From Cyanobacteria bacterium UBA1221 (GTDB lineage Bacteria; Cyanobacteriota; Vampirovibrionia; Gastranaerophilales; Gastranaerophilaceae): DNA of 21,630 bases. The translations under genes were made by a program, and so were the position numbers. The notes under the pieces are model-generated. The model made no database searches and was not told the origin of the DNA. It saw only the letters and a list, made by a program, of their open reading frames with translations. The stretch lies in contig DBXD01000006.1 of the NCBI GenBank assembly GCA_002309425.1, positions 1-21,630 of the forward strand. Reading direction: 5' to 3'. Positions 8,492-17,853 of this stretch are shown in pieces (the stretch's first letter is position 1; every line of letters starts with the position of its first letter).

Positions 8492-9454
8492 ATGGCAACA
8501 GCAGAACAAATAAAAACATTAATAAAAGCGTATTTTGAAAACAACAATGAGCGTTTTGTTGTTACAGCACTTCAAGTTGCAGCAAATGAAGCAAAACTTG
8601 GACATACTACTTTTGCGAATGAAATAAGAAAAATAGTTGATAATTCTAAAAATAATAAGAGTAAAGTAATAAAGTTTACTCCAGATCTTTCTGATTTAAT
8701 TTTATCTTCGAAAAATAATAATATTTTGGGGGATTTGGTTTCATCCGATGAAATAAAAAATAAAATTAAGAGGATTTTAAAAGAGTATTATCAAAAAGAT
8801 AAATTGCTAAAACATGGCTTATCAAATAGACGAAAAATATTGTTATCGGGTGCACCTGGCACAGGAAAAACAATGACTGCTTCTATAATTGCAAATGAAC
8901 TTAAATTACCATTTTATGAAATTCAAATGGATAAAATAGTAAATAAATATATGGGCGAAACAAGTGCAAAATTAAGACAGATTTTTGATAATATTCAAGA
9001 AAGGAAAGGAGTCTTTCTTTTTGATGAGTTTGATGCAATAGGTGCAGAAAGAGGATCAGACAATGAAGTTGGAGAAATGAGGAGAGTATTAAACTCTTTT
9101 TTACAATTTTTAGAACAAGACGATTCGGAAAGTATAATAATTGCAGCAACTAATAATATTAAATTATTAGATAACGCCTTATTTAGAAGATTTAATGATA
9201 TTTTTATATATGAGAATCCTATTACATCGGAAAGAGAACAATTATTTCGTAAATATTTAGCATTATATCCAAATACGGATAAATGGGTTGATATATGCGT
9301 TAAAGAAAGTGAAGGTTTAAGTCATTCTGAAATTACACAGGCATGTATTGATGCTATTAAAGAAACTATACTATCGGACAAAAACTACATTAATAAAAAA
9401 ATATTGCTTAAATCAATAAAGGATAGAAAGACTTTTATTGCGGAGATTAAGTAA
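8492..9454 (+). CDS. ietA: AAA+ ATPase of a two-gene ATPase/S8 peptidase defence cassette (IetA-like)
   Basis: This 320-aa protein has one AAA+ module of the FtsH/Cdc48-like classic clade. Walker A is GAPGTGKT (120-127), a pore-loop-like KYMGET follows (152-157), Walker B is VFLFDEFD (174-181), sensor 1 is AATN (218-221) and the probable arginine finger is in FRRF (231-234). The C-terminal helical lid covers about 245-320. The N-terminal ~75 residues are helical and family-specific. There are no membrane segments, so it acts in the cytoplasm, presumably as a hexamer that remodels or threads proteins. The stop is 2 nt from the start of an S8 peptidase gene, and this pairing matches the IetA/IetS antiphage system as I remember it. 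AAA+ identity is certain; the Iet name rests on gene pairing and size, not on a search. Confidence 0.88.
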   Translation: MATAEQIKTLIKAYFENNNERFVVTALQVAANEAKLGHTTFANEIRKIVDNSKNNKSKVIKFTPDLSDLILSSKNNNILGDLVSSDEIKNKIKRILKEYYQKDKLLKHGLSNRRKILLSGAPGTGKTMTASIIANELKLPFYEIQMDKIVNKYMGETSAKLRQIFDNIQERKGVFLFDEFDAIGAERGSDNEVGEMRRVLNSFLQFLEQDDSESIIIAATNNIKLLDNALFRRFNDIFIYENPITSEREQLFRKYLALYPNTDKWVDICVKESEGLSHSEITQACIDAIKETILSDKNYINKKILLKSIKDRKTFIAEIK

Positions 9455-9456
9455 TA

Positions 9457-11940
9457 ATGGCAATGAACAATCTCCCTCATATTATTTTTTCAGAAGAACA
9501 AGAAAGATTTGACTATACAACTCCACGAAAAGGTAGGGGACGATCAAATTTTCCGAGCCGTAATAAATTTGACCATGGAGCATTTATTAGCAGAAAATTA
9601 GCTGAAGTTAGGCAAAAATATGACGAAAATTCTGCTATAGGAATATCTCATTTGGATACAATAGTATTGGAATTTAATAGTTCTCCAGATTTTGATTTAA
9701 AAACACAAAGTCTTGAAGATATGAGATATGGGATTCGTTTATTAAATATAAGAGAAGAAAAAAATACAGAAGACAAAACAATTATAAGAGCTACTGTTTC
9801 TATTCCTAAAGATAAAATTAATAAATTTGTAAATAAAATTGATGAATATAATCAAACAGTAAGTTCGGAAACCAAAACAAAAAACGAGGAATTGGTAAAT
9901 AGTATTGAAGACATAAAACTTGCAATTCTACAATCTTTTTGGAGTGATAATATATCATTGATTCCTGAAGAAGGGGCTTCAGATTGGTGTGAGATATGGC
10001 TATTGGATCAAAATACTGAACCATCAATAGAAAATCAATTTTTTCAATTTTGCGCAAGAAATAATATTGAATATCGAGAAGATGAGATACTTTCTTTTCC
10101 GGAAAGAAAAATTGTATTAGTAAAAGCTGATCGTGCAATTTTAACGAATATAATCAATTCATTTACGGGTATCGCTGAGATCCGCTTATCTAAAACTCCT
10201 ACAAGATTTTGGTTAGATTTAGATAATAGAAACCAGATTGAATGGGGACTGGATTTATTATCAAGGTTAAATATAAATAATGATTCGCCAATATCAGTAG
10301 CTGTTATTGATACAGGAGTTAATAATGGTCACCAACTTTTAGCTCCAGTAATTACGGACGAAGAATGCTTTGCGGTAAAAGAAACTCTTAATAAAAATGA
10401 TAGAGATGGACATGGGACTTTAATGTGCGGCTTGGTTTCATATGGTGATTTACAGAAATGTTTAGAAAGTACGAATTCTATAGATATAGTACACCATATT
10501 GAATCGGTAAAAATTATTAATTCTTCTGGAACAGAAAATGAAAAACATTTGTATGGTTATTATACAGAGCAAGCTTCACTTATACCTGAAATAAAATTTT
10601 CTGAAAGAAAGCGAATACTATGTTTGGCTATTACATCTGATGAAGAAAATCTGACTGGACAACCATCTTCATGGTCTGCGGCTATCGATAAGATATCTAG
10701 TGCAGCAGATGAAGAAGTTTCTGAACATAGACTATTCGTTATTTCAGCAGGCAATATTGACAATAATGAAATATACAAATTGTACCCAACGGGAAATTTG
10801 CACATGCCCATACAAGATCCTGCACAAGCTTGGAATGCTTTAACTGTAGGTGCATATACAGAAAAAACAACTATTACTGAAGAAATATTTGAAGGGTATA
10901 AAGCTTTAGCTCCTAGTGGCGGCTTATCTCCATATAGTAGAACTTCTTTTGACTGGGATAAAAAATGGCCAATCAAACCAGATGTGGTTTTTGAGGGTGG
11001 AAATTTGGCAAAAAAGGAATCCAAGATTGATTCACCTTGCGATTTATCAATTTTATCAACATCAAAAGATATACAAACTAAAACTTTTGATGTTATAAAT
11101 GCAACAAGTTGTGCTACAGCTAAAGCGTCCTGGTTTTGTGCTCAACTGTTTGCTCAATATCCTAATTTCTCGCCCGAAACTATTCGTGGATTAGTCGTTC
11201 ATTCCGCAGAATGGAATGATGTAATGCGTAGCCAATTTTGGGATGAATCAAAACCTAATAAAGAAAATTATAGAACTCTTTTAAAGGTATTTGGTTATGG
11301 AGTTCCCAATTTAAGCTCAGCGTTATATTCAGCTAAAAACAGTTTGACATTAATCGCAGAAGAAGAGATGTCTCCTTATTTCAGAGAAAGTTCTAGTAAA
11401 CCAAAGACAAAAGATATGCATATTTTAGAGCTTCCATGGCCTGAAGAAACTTTATTATCACTTCCCCCAGAAACAACCCTGAAACTTAAAGTTACATTAT
11501 CCTATTTTATTGAACCCGCACCTGGTCAGCTTGCTTGGAAAGAACGGTACAGGTATCAATCTCATGCTCTTAGGTTTGCATTAAATCTACCTGGTGACGA
11601 TAAGGAAACATTTAAGAAAAAGTTAAATGCAGCCTCTCGAGCAGAAGATGAGAGTATCCCATCTTCATCTGATGATAGGTGGGAATATGGTGTCAATAAT
11701 CGCAATGTTGGGTCTATTCATTCAGACGTTATTAAAAATATTTCTGCTGCGGAGTTGGCTACAACACGTTACATTGGTGTATACCCTGTAACCGGTTGGT
11801 GGAAAGAACGACAAAATTTAGGTAAATATAATAATACTGCTAGATATTCCTTAATCGTATCAGTTGAAACCCCTAGTGAAGAGATTGATTTATACACACC
11901 AATAAAAGTTGCATTGCGACAACCAATTACAATTTCTTAA
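9457..11940 (+). CDS. ietS: Subtilisin-like S8 family peptidase of the AAA+/S8 defence cassette (IetS-like)
   Basis: This 827-aa protein is a subtilase with a complete catalytic triad. Asp285 lies in AVIDTG (282-287), His319 in DGHGT (317-321) and Ser551 in NATSCATA (548-555). The oxyanion Asn433 is in SAGN (430-433). The usual GTS around the serine reads ATS, a mild deviation that keeps the nucleophile. About 270 family-specific residues precede the protease domain and about 210 follow it, rich in beta-strand-like segments. There is no signal peptide, which is unusual for subtilases in general but expected for a cytoplasmic defence protease coupled to an ATPase. The start ATG is 2 nt after the ATPase stop, with GGAG 11 nt upstream inside the preceding gene. 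The partner AAA+ protein probably senses or unfolds substrates. Protease identity is secure; the antiphage role is inferred from family memory and the defence-island setting. Confidence 0.9.
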   Translation: MAMNNLPHIIFSEEQERFDYTTPRKGRGRSNFPSRNKFDHGAFISRKLAEVRQKYDENSAIGISHLDTIVLEFNSSPDFDLKTQSLEDMRYGIRLLNIREEKNTEDKTIIRATVSIPKDKINKFVNKIDEYNQTVSSETKTKNEELVNSIEDIKLAILQSFWSDNISLIPEEGASDWCEIWLLDQNTEPSIENQFFQFCARNNIEYREDEILSFPERKIVLVKADRAILTNIINSFTGIAEIRLSKTPTRFWLDLDNRNQIEWGLDLLSRLNINNDSPISVAVIDTGVNNGHQLLAPVITDEECFAVKETLNKNDRDGHGTLMCGLVSYGDLQKCLESTNSIDIVHHIESVKIINSSGTENEKHLYGYYTEQASLIPEIKFSERKRILCLAITSDEENLTGQPSSWSAAIDKISSAADEEVSEHRLFVISAGNIDNNEIYKLYPTGNLHMPIQDPAQAWNALTVGAYTEKTTITEEIFEGYKALAPSGGLSPYSRTSFDWDKKWPIKPDVVFEGGNLAKKESKIDSPCDLSILSTSKDIQTKTFDVINATSCATAKASWFCAQLFAQYPNFSPETIRGLVVHSAEWNDVMRSQFWDESKPNKENYRTLLKVFGYGVPNLSSALYSAKNSLTLIAEEEMSPYFRESSSKPKTKDMHILELPWPEETLLSLPPETTLKLKVTLSYFIEPAPGQLAWKERYRYQSHALRFALNLPGDDKETFKKKLNAASRAEDESIPSSSDDRWEYGVNNRNVGSIHSDVIKNISAAELATTRYIGVYPVTGWWKERQNLGKYNNTARYSLIVSVETPSEEIDLYTPIKVALRQPITIS

Positions 11941-12136
11941 ATTTCTATAGCACAACAAATAAAATTTATATAACTCTCATCAATGATATCTTGTTTGGTG
12001 GCGGAGTATGTATTAATTATCAAAAAGTTTTGCAAATACTATCTTTTTAATTTGATTAATCTCGATATAAAACAAAAATTAGCCATAGCAAATCAACAGT
12101 GATTTCGGAATTTTAATGACATTAAAAAATTATCAG

Positions 12137-12224
12137 AGAGTTTTGAACAAATTGACAGTTAGTATTGAACAAATTGACAGGGAGTTTTAAACAAATTGGC
12201 AGAAAGTTTTGGAATTTCCGAAAA
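12137..12224. repeat. Degenerate tandem repeat with a 22-bp period
   Basis: Four consecutive 22-bp units lie at 12137-12158, 12159-12180, 12181-12202 and 12203-12224. The first two share the core GAACAAATTGACAG exactly, the third reads AAACAAATTGGCAG, and the fourth keeps only the AGTTTTGGAA-like first half. Contiguous units of this length with a conserved core are typical of protein binding arrays, such as iterons or the multiple transposase sites at the ends of Tn7/Tn552-type elements. No partner array was found at the left of the defence genes by eye. Confidence 0.75.
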
Positions 12225-12307
12225 TTGAATTTTTTGCCAAATTTTGCTCGAAATTGGTTCGTTTTTACATCAAAATTTTACAAAATGTTCAATTTTTGCT
12301 GATTCTC

Positions 12308-12334
12308 TATAAAACTATAAAAAAAAGTTTTATA
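12308..12334. promoter_or_regulatory. Inverted repeat upstream of the 1810-aa gene
   Basis: TATAAAACT (12308-12316) and AGTTTTATA (12326-12334) form a perfect 9-bp inverted repeat around a 9-nt A-rich loop. It ends 21 bp before GGAG at 12355-12358, the ribosome binding site of the next gene. It could be a repressor operator or a weak hairpin in the leader. It is AT-only apart from one C/G pair, so chance cannot be excluded. Confidence 0.4.
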
Positions 12335-12363
12335 AAATTTATAGGTAGTTTATTGGAGTTGAT

Positions 12364-15300
12364 ATGTCGGTAAATAATGTTGGTAATCCCCAAAATAGAG
12401 ATGTTTTAATGCGTATTATCCCTCAGCAGGGCAGAACAGAAACAGGGACAGTTCACGTGAATGCGGATAATTGTACATCAAATATTTCCCCTGATGTGTA
12501 CAGGCAGTATCTGTCAAATCATTATACGAGAACGGATACTCAAATTCCGACTTTCGTAAGTTCATTGGTAAACGGTTCTGAAGAAGATATGCAAGCCGTT
12601 TACGAAATTGACAGAGAAGCTTTTTCCGGACTTGACCCGTATGATAGTTATGATGATTTTAAAAGTTTTGTAGAAAACGAACATTTATCTACATTTGCGG
12701 TAAAAGATGAAAACGGGAATATAATAGGCTACTATCAGCTGGAACCTGTAAAAGGTACGGATTTATATATTGATTCAATCGGATTAAAATCAGATTACCG
12801 TAACAGTATGAAAGGGTATATTGCAATAGGACAGTGCTGGGATGAAATTCAGCAGTATGCAAGGGATAACGGCGCACAAACTTTGTCTTTGCATGCAGAT
12901 GCCACAAACAGATCGCTTATAAGATTTTATACAAGATTGGGCTTTAACGTTAGTCAGACATTACCAAATTATTATGATAACGGTGCTGATGCATATTTTA
13001 TGACAAAAACACTTGCAATGCCTGCAGAAACAGTTCAGGAGACAGAGACGGAAGTTATTCCTAATGTTGAGTTGGAAGAGACTCTTTCTGTTGAACCTCC
13101 TCAGACCTTGGAACAGGAGCCAGTTCCGGAAGAAGCTGAATCCGTAGAAGAAAGGCTTATTCGTCAATATCAGGAAGCCTTTGACAGGAGAGTTAAAGAA
13201 GGAATTGCTGAAATAAAGGAGATTGCTCCCGAAGCAAACCCTTATTGTGTTGGTGAGCTTGTTCGCGTGTGCGGGTACAAGGAAAATAATCGTATGTTTT
13301 TTAGTGAAGATATGTTCAGTATTCTGAAGGTTGTTGCTGAGTGTTCAAAAATTTCTTCTTGTGCCACTGATTATGATAAAATTCATATTATATCATCCGA
13401 CAAGTTTAAGAATACCTTTACTGAAATTAATGAGGATGGTAACCGTGTTGTAAGAACGGATTTGACCCCATACATCAGAAAGTTTGTTTCAAACGGGATA
13501 CATACCACTGATCTTGATGCCTATTTTAGAATGGGGTTGATGCTTTGTCCTGACGGTAAAGAAAGAATTTCTAAAGAAGCTCTGGATGCATGTATTGAGG
13601 TCGCAGAAAATATAAAATTATTCTCTAATAACAGTTATTACCGCAATGACGGGTACAGTTGTTTTAGATTTAAGAATAAGGACGGAAGTGAATATGTAAA
13701 TAAAGCGGCGTTAAGTGCGTTTCAGGATGCCCTGATTAATAAATATGATCCGGATAATGCCTTAATGATGGTTACACAGGCCAAATTTTCTGACCTTGAA
13801 GGTAATGAATATTTTGATAAGGATTATTTTCAAAGGATATCAAAACTCTTTGGCGAAAACTGGTTATCGGAGCAAGACAGAGATAATATTTTTGGAAAAT
13901 ATACTCATCTGAGCATTTTTAGTGTAAGTCGAATGGTAAAAGATGACGGAACTTCAGTAAAAGAGTGTCTAAATGCGTACAGAAAGGTTAATAGTGACAG
14001 TGATATCGTTGCAATTTGCGATAAATTTGACAAAGCCTCAGATGTCGGCCTTTCTTCCTACAGTTCAAGCGGTAATGGTAAATTAACAGAATCAGATATA
14101 AAACGTAAAAATATTAACGCAGTTATAAAAGCCGTAAACTCAGAAGTGATTCGGGAAAAAGAAATCGGTTTTATGGAATACAAACTTGTAAAAGAACCCC
14201 AATTTGATGCGGCGGCGTTTAACTGTATCAAAGAACAGTGTGCGGATCCCGAAAACTTTAAGTTTGACAGTATCTGTTTTCTGGCAAATATAGTTGATGC
14301 CTGCAAAGCACAGAAAGATGCGTACTCAGGTTATGTCTTTTCTCAGGAGCTTTTCGACAAGGCTTTGCAGTTAAAATCTGCCGGGGTACAAGATTCTGAA
14401 ATCCCGGAGATAATCGAGGCATGTAAACTTGGCGTAAGGGCCGAAAGATATAATTTTAGAAGTAAAGATATAGAAAAGTATACTTATAAAGAGTTTAATG
14501 ATGACATATATAATACGGTATATGAATATATAAAATCTCCGAACAGTGTTCGCACTCATCTTGTAGATGCGGTATTAGGCAGCATTGAAGTTGTCAGCGG
14601 TGAAGAAAAATTTAATCATCAGGTCTTTGATATATTAAAAAACCGGCATTATTGTCCCAGAAATAGCTCTTCCACTAAAATCGGATGGGATGCATTTTTT
14701 ATTAAAGGGCAAAATGGTGACAGAAAAATGGATGTTCGCTTACTGAAAAAGTTTATAGACTCCGGTGCCGCTCTTGAGACTATTTCGGATAAATTTGATG
14801 GTGAATATAATGCCAATTATAAACCTAATGAAGATAAAATTGATGCTTACAATAAGTTAAAATCGAGGGGTGAAATTCCTTATACCAAACGGATTGACGA
14901 TGGATGGAGCTCATCCTCTCCCATTGATGTGTTAATGGATGTTGTAACCGAGGATCTGGGTTATCCTGTTACAAGATTTAGTCCTACAATGTTTGAAAGG
15001 TTAATAGATCTTTTAGATAAAGACTATGACGGCAGAGATGCCTGGGATATTTTGTCAAATTCTAAAGAATATCACAAATTCAATGAGCATAATGTTCTGT
15101 TATTCAACCAGTCGCGTTATGATTTAATAATGAAACTGCTCGATGAGGGCATAGATATTGTGAATGCCGGAGATATTACCCGTAATTGCGTAACCGGAAG
15201 CAGGGTTGATCAGAAAAAACTTTCATTATGTAAAGAGTTGTATTCTCTCGGGGATAAGCGTCCTTGTATCTCTTATGCGTGTTGTTGCGATGGAAAAAAT

Positions 15301-17796
15301 CATGACCTTGGTTTAAATGAAGCAGCTTATACTAGATGGAAAGAATCAATGTCACTGGGATTTACAAATAAATTAATTGAAAACTGTAAAGACAGATATG
15401 AGTTTAGAGATGATATATATCAAAAGGCAATGACGCTATATGAAAGAGGTTTCGCGCCCGCAAATATTGAAAATTTAATGGAACTTTGTCACACAGTATG
15501 TGTAAATCCGGAGGATGGAACAAATGGCAAAATAAGTATTTTTGATAAAGACATATACTGTCATATTGAAGATTTGGAAAACATTGGAATAAATCAGGAA
15601 AATGTTTTTGATATCTTGGAGGCCTGCTCTTACAATTATCATCAGAATTTTAGTGAGGAAGCTTTCTCAAAAGTCTCAGATTTGAAAAAAAGAGGTTTTG
15701 ACGACAAAGGTATAGCCACATTTATAAGAAGAACCAAAACTGAAGAATTAAAAGGTATTGATGCTGAAAAATATGAAAATCTTATCTGGTTAACCGCAAG
15801 GCATAATGATTTAAAAGATTCCGGGCACAATGATACTTATGTGATTGAAAAGATTTCCAATAATATGCAAGCGATAATGACAGCATATGAAGTGTTCGGT
15901 AGTGACGTAATGAATTATGCAATTTCTTCAAAAATTGACAACTATGTGTTATTTGCGAACCATTGCGCTAAAATAAAATCGGGATGCTCGGAATCATTCG
16001 TTACAAATTTGCAAAAAAGGTTAAGCGAATTACCATCTCCCGAATTAAAGGTAAAGCGTTTAAGAATTATCGGCAGTTTATCGGGCAATGTTGATGAAAA
16101 CGCACTAAATACACTTAAAAATATGATTAAGTCTCCTAAAATGACTCAGGAACAAGTGAATTTGGCAAATGAAATATTTACGACCGATGAACCCTATGAA
16201 GCTCAGGTTGAAAAATTTATCAGAGAAATTCATACGCCTCAGAATACACAAAATATTGTAAGAGAATACTTGATGAAAGAGCGTTTGGATAAAAAAATCA
16301 ATGTACCGAAATCTATAGAGGAGCAGTTGGCGCTTAAAGAAAAGTTTGCACAACTTACTTTTACAAATCCGGCAATTACTGTTGATAAAAAAATAGAATA
16401 TATTGATACTTATAGAGCTCAAATAGCGGATATGAAGGCTAATCCCGAGAAATATACAAAACCGAGATTGTTTGATAAACCTATGGCAAATCTTGCTAAA
16501 GTTGTAGAAGCATACATAAATATCCCGAATGATGATATGAAATTTGAACAATCAATCCAGGAATCCATGTATCAAAAATACGGTATTGAAACCAATGCGG
16601 ATTTGCTTGGGGCAATTCATTATGATGCAAGGTACTTTGATAAATTATTTGCAATGCCGGCGGATGTTGCAGAGAATTTCAAAAGGCTGATAGGGTTGAA
16701 AAAAACAAATCCGTACATGCATCTGACAGATTTAAGAATGACATTGCCGGAAGAAGGCAGTGCAGAGTATAATGAACTAAATTCAAAAGGTCTGATAGCA
16801 CAGATTAAGGCTAATCTTGATACAAAACGTAAAATGGTTGAAAACGGGCTGGATTTTGATAAATGGAATAAGTATGACAAAGATTTGTTTGGTGAAACAT
16901 TTACGGTAGAGGCTGATCCCGAAACCGAATATAAGAACCTGATATTTAATGTGTTTAATGTTTTTCAGGATGATTTATGGGGAAAGATGAACAAAGCCGA
17001 AACCGATAAACTTATTGAATATTTAAAGCGTTCCGGATTTACTTTCTTTAATAACCGTGTATACAAATCAGGAAAAGAATTGGATAATAAAGAAATAGAA
17101 AGTTTCGTGGATGCAGTTATATCATATACCTCCTCAAATAAGTATTTCTCTGAGCGTTTGGATGAAAACGGTCAAGCTGTTTCTGAAACAGAGATTGAAG
17201 GTATAAACGGCTTCAGCGACCACATAAAAAGTTATAAAAACCGCATTCAGGAAATTAAAGGCGCTCGTACGGTAAAAGATATACATTTCAGACTGTCGGA
17301 TGAAGATGATATTGGCAGAAATATTTTCTTTGGTAACCATGTAGGTTGCTGTAATTCCATAGAATCATCCTATGCCGGATATTCTGCCCCCATGCATCTT
17401 CTTAATGCGTACAACCGTGGAATTGAACTTGTGGATAATTACGGAAACTCTTTCGGAAATTCAAGGTGTTTCTTTGCTCTAGTTGACGGTAAATTAACTT
17501 TTATAATTGACAGCTTTGAAGCTAACGGTAAACTCGCTTCTAATCCCATTGTTACCGAAAATCTTTTGAAGTTTGCAAAAGATGTATGTGCTTATATGGG
17601 CAGACCTGATGCTCAGGTTGTTGTTGGTCCAAAATATAATAATATGAGTATGGAAGGGCTAACCGAAAGTCCCGGTCATACCATAAAAATTCTCGGTACA
17701 ATTTGTGCAAAGACATACTGCGATTCACTTGGCGGCCATGTGTTTGAGCATTTTAGTGATGAACACTATGACAGAACGTTCAATTTTCAGGTTTAA
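12364..17796 (+). CDS. Giant protein with N-terminal GNAT acetyltransferase domain and helical repeats, 1810 aa
   Basis: Residues about 62-214 resemble a GNAT N-acetyltransferase: a typical N-terminal helix (VYEIDREAF), a central strand with IIGYYQLE, and NRSLIRFYTRLGF (181-193), which matches the family's motif B. The acetyl-CoA loop, expected as R-x-x-G-x-G/A, reads YRNSMKGYIAIG, so activity is uncertain. A Pro/Glu-rich linker follows (about 219-262). Roughly 280-1600 is helical and contains degenerate repeats, clearest at about 658-691, 1014-1046, 1060-1092 and 1096-1125. Each has F-x-x-[DE] at the start, an L-x-x-x-G-[FVI] turn and an ILEAC-like end. The last ~175 residues (1637-1810) form a distinct domain with FGN, an adjacent Cys pair (1662-1663) and alternating strands and helices, possibly a second GNAT-like fold. 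No signal peptide or membrane segment is visible. GGAG precedes the ATG by 5 nt. Function is unknown; a scaffold or effector-like role is only a guess. Confidence 0.85.
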   Translation: MSVNNVGNPQNRDVLMRIIPQQGRTETGTVHVNADNCTSNISPDVYRQYLSNHYTRTDTQIPTFVSSLVNGSEEDMQAVYEIDREAFSGLDPYDSYDDFKSFVENEHLSTFAVKDENGNIIGYYQLEPVKGTDLYIDSIGLKSDYRNSMKGYIAIGQCWDEIQQYARDNGAQTLSLHADATNRSLIRFYTRLGFNVSQTLPNYYDNGADAYFMTKTLAMPAETVQETETEVIPNVELEETLSVEPPQTLEQEPVPEEAESVEERLIRQYQEAFDRRVKEGIAEIKEIAPEANPYCVGELVRVCGYKENNRMFFSEDMFSILKVVAECSKISSCATDYDKIHIISSDKFKNTFTEINEDGNRVVRTDLTPYIRKFVSNGIHTTDLDAYFRMGLMLCPDGKERISKEALDACIEVAENIKLFSNNSYYRNDGYSCFRFKNKDGSEYVNKAALSAFQDALINKYDPDNALMMVTQAKFSDLEGNEYFDKDYFQRISKLFGENWLSEQDRDNIFGKYTHLSIFSVSRMVKDDGTSVKECLNAYRKVNSDSDIVAICDKFDKASDVGLSSYSSSGNGKLTESDIKRKNINAVIKAVNSEVIREKEIGFMEYKLVKEPQFDAAAFNCIKEQCADPENFKFDSICFLANIVDACKAQKDAYSGYVFSQELFDKALQLKSAGVQDSEIPEIIEACKLGVRAERYNFRSKDIEKYTYKEFNDDIYNTVYEYIKSPNSVRTHLVDAVLGSIEVVSGEEKFNHQVFDILKNRHYCPRNSSSTKIGWDAFFIKGQNGDRKMDVRLLKKFIDSGAALETISDKFDGEYNANYKPNEDKIDAYNKLKSRGEIPYTKRIDDGWSSSSPIDVLMDVVTEDLGYPVTRFSPTMFERLIDLLDKDYDGRDAWDILSNSKEYHKFNEHNVLLFNQSRYDLIMKLLDEGIDIVNAGDITRNCVTGSRVDQKKLSLCKELYSLGDKRPCISYACCCDGKNHDLGLNEAAYTRWKESMSLGFTNKLIENCKDRYEFRDDIYQKAMTLYERGFAPANIENLMELCHTVCVNPEDGTNGKISIFDKDIYCHIEDLENIGINQENVFDILEACSYNYHQNFSEEAFSKVSDLKKRGFDDKGIATFIRRTKTEELKGIDAEKYENLIWLTARHNDLKDSGHNDTYVIEKISNNMQAIMTAYEVFGSDVMNYAISSKIDNYVLFANHCAKIKSGCSESFVTNLQKRLSELPSPELKVKRLRIIGSLSGNVDENALNTLKNMIKSPKMTQEQVNLANEIFTTDEPYEAQVEKFIREIHTPQNTQNIVREYLMKERLDKKINVPKSIEEQLALKEKFAQLTFTNPAITVDKKIEYIDTYRAQIADMKANPEKYTKPRLFDKPMANLAKVVEAYINIPNDDMKFEQSIQESMYQKYGIETNADLLGAIHYDARYFDKLFAMPADVAENFKRLIGLKKTNPYMHLTDLRMTLPEEGSAEYNELNSKGLIAQIKANLDTKRKMVENGLDFDKWNKYDKDLFGETFTVEADPETEYKNLIFNVFNVFQDDLWGKMNKAETDKLIEYLKRSGFTFFNNRVYKSGKELDNKEIESFVDAVISYTSSNKYFSERLDENGQAVSETEIEGINGFSDHIKSYKNRIQEIKGARTVKDIHFRLSDEDDIGRNIFFGNHVGCCNSIESSYAGYSAPMHLLNAYNRGIELVDNYGNSFGNSRCFFALVDGKLTFIIDSFEANGKLASNPIVTENLLKFAKDVCAYMGRPDAQVVVGPKYNNMSMEGLTESPGHTIKILGTICAKTYCDSLGGHVFEHFSDEHYDRTFNFQV

Positions 17797-17853
17797 CTTA
17801 TGAAAAATTTTGTGTGGTAAACTTCTGTAATGTGAAAATTTTGCAACCACTTA

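Larger units (their letters stand above)
11941..12363. other. AT-rich non-coding region between the defence cassette and the 1810-aa gene
   Basis: No gene is supported in these 423 bp. They hold a 22-bp-period tandem repeat (12137-12224) and an inverted repeat close to the next start codon (12308-12334), both listed separately. I see no clear Rho-independent terminator for the preceding peptidase gene. The stretch marks the right boundary of the defence genes and is the most likely place for a junction of acquired DNA. Confidence 0.7.

Noticed and set aside
10560..11024. 154-aa minus-strand open frame inside the S8 peptidase gene
   Set aside because: It is a shadow of the peptidase gene, whose catalytic motifs establish the plus-strand frame.
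9457..11940. Inactivated subtilase, because ATS replaces the canonical GTS at the catalytic serine
   Set aside because: Asp, His, Ser and the oxyanion Asn are all present; the Gly-to-Ala change alone does not indicate loss of activity.
12137..12224. CRISPR array
   Set aside because: Units are contiguous at 22 bp with no unique spacers and decay after three copies.
17797..17853. Bidirectional terminator between the convergent genes
   Set aside because: Only a GTGGT/ACCAC pair with a loop of about 28 nt and repeated GAAAATTTTG; no stable hairpin with a T-run.
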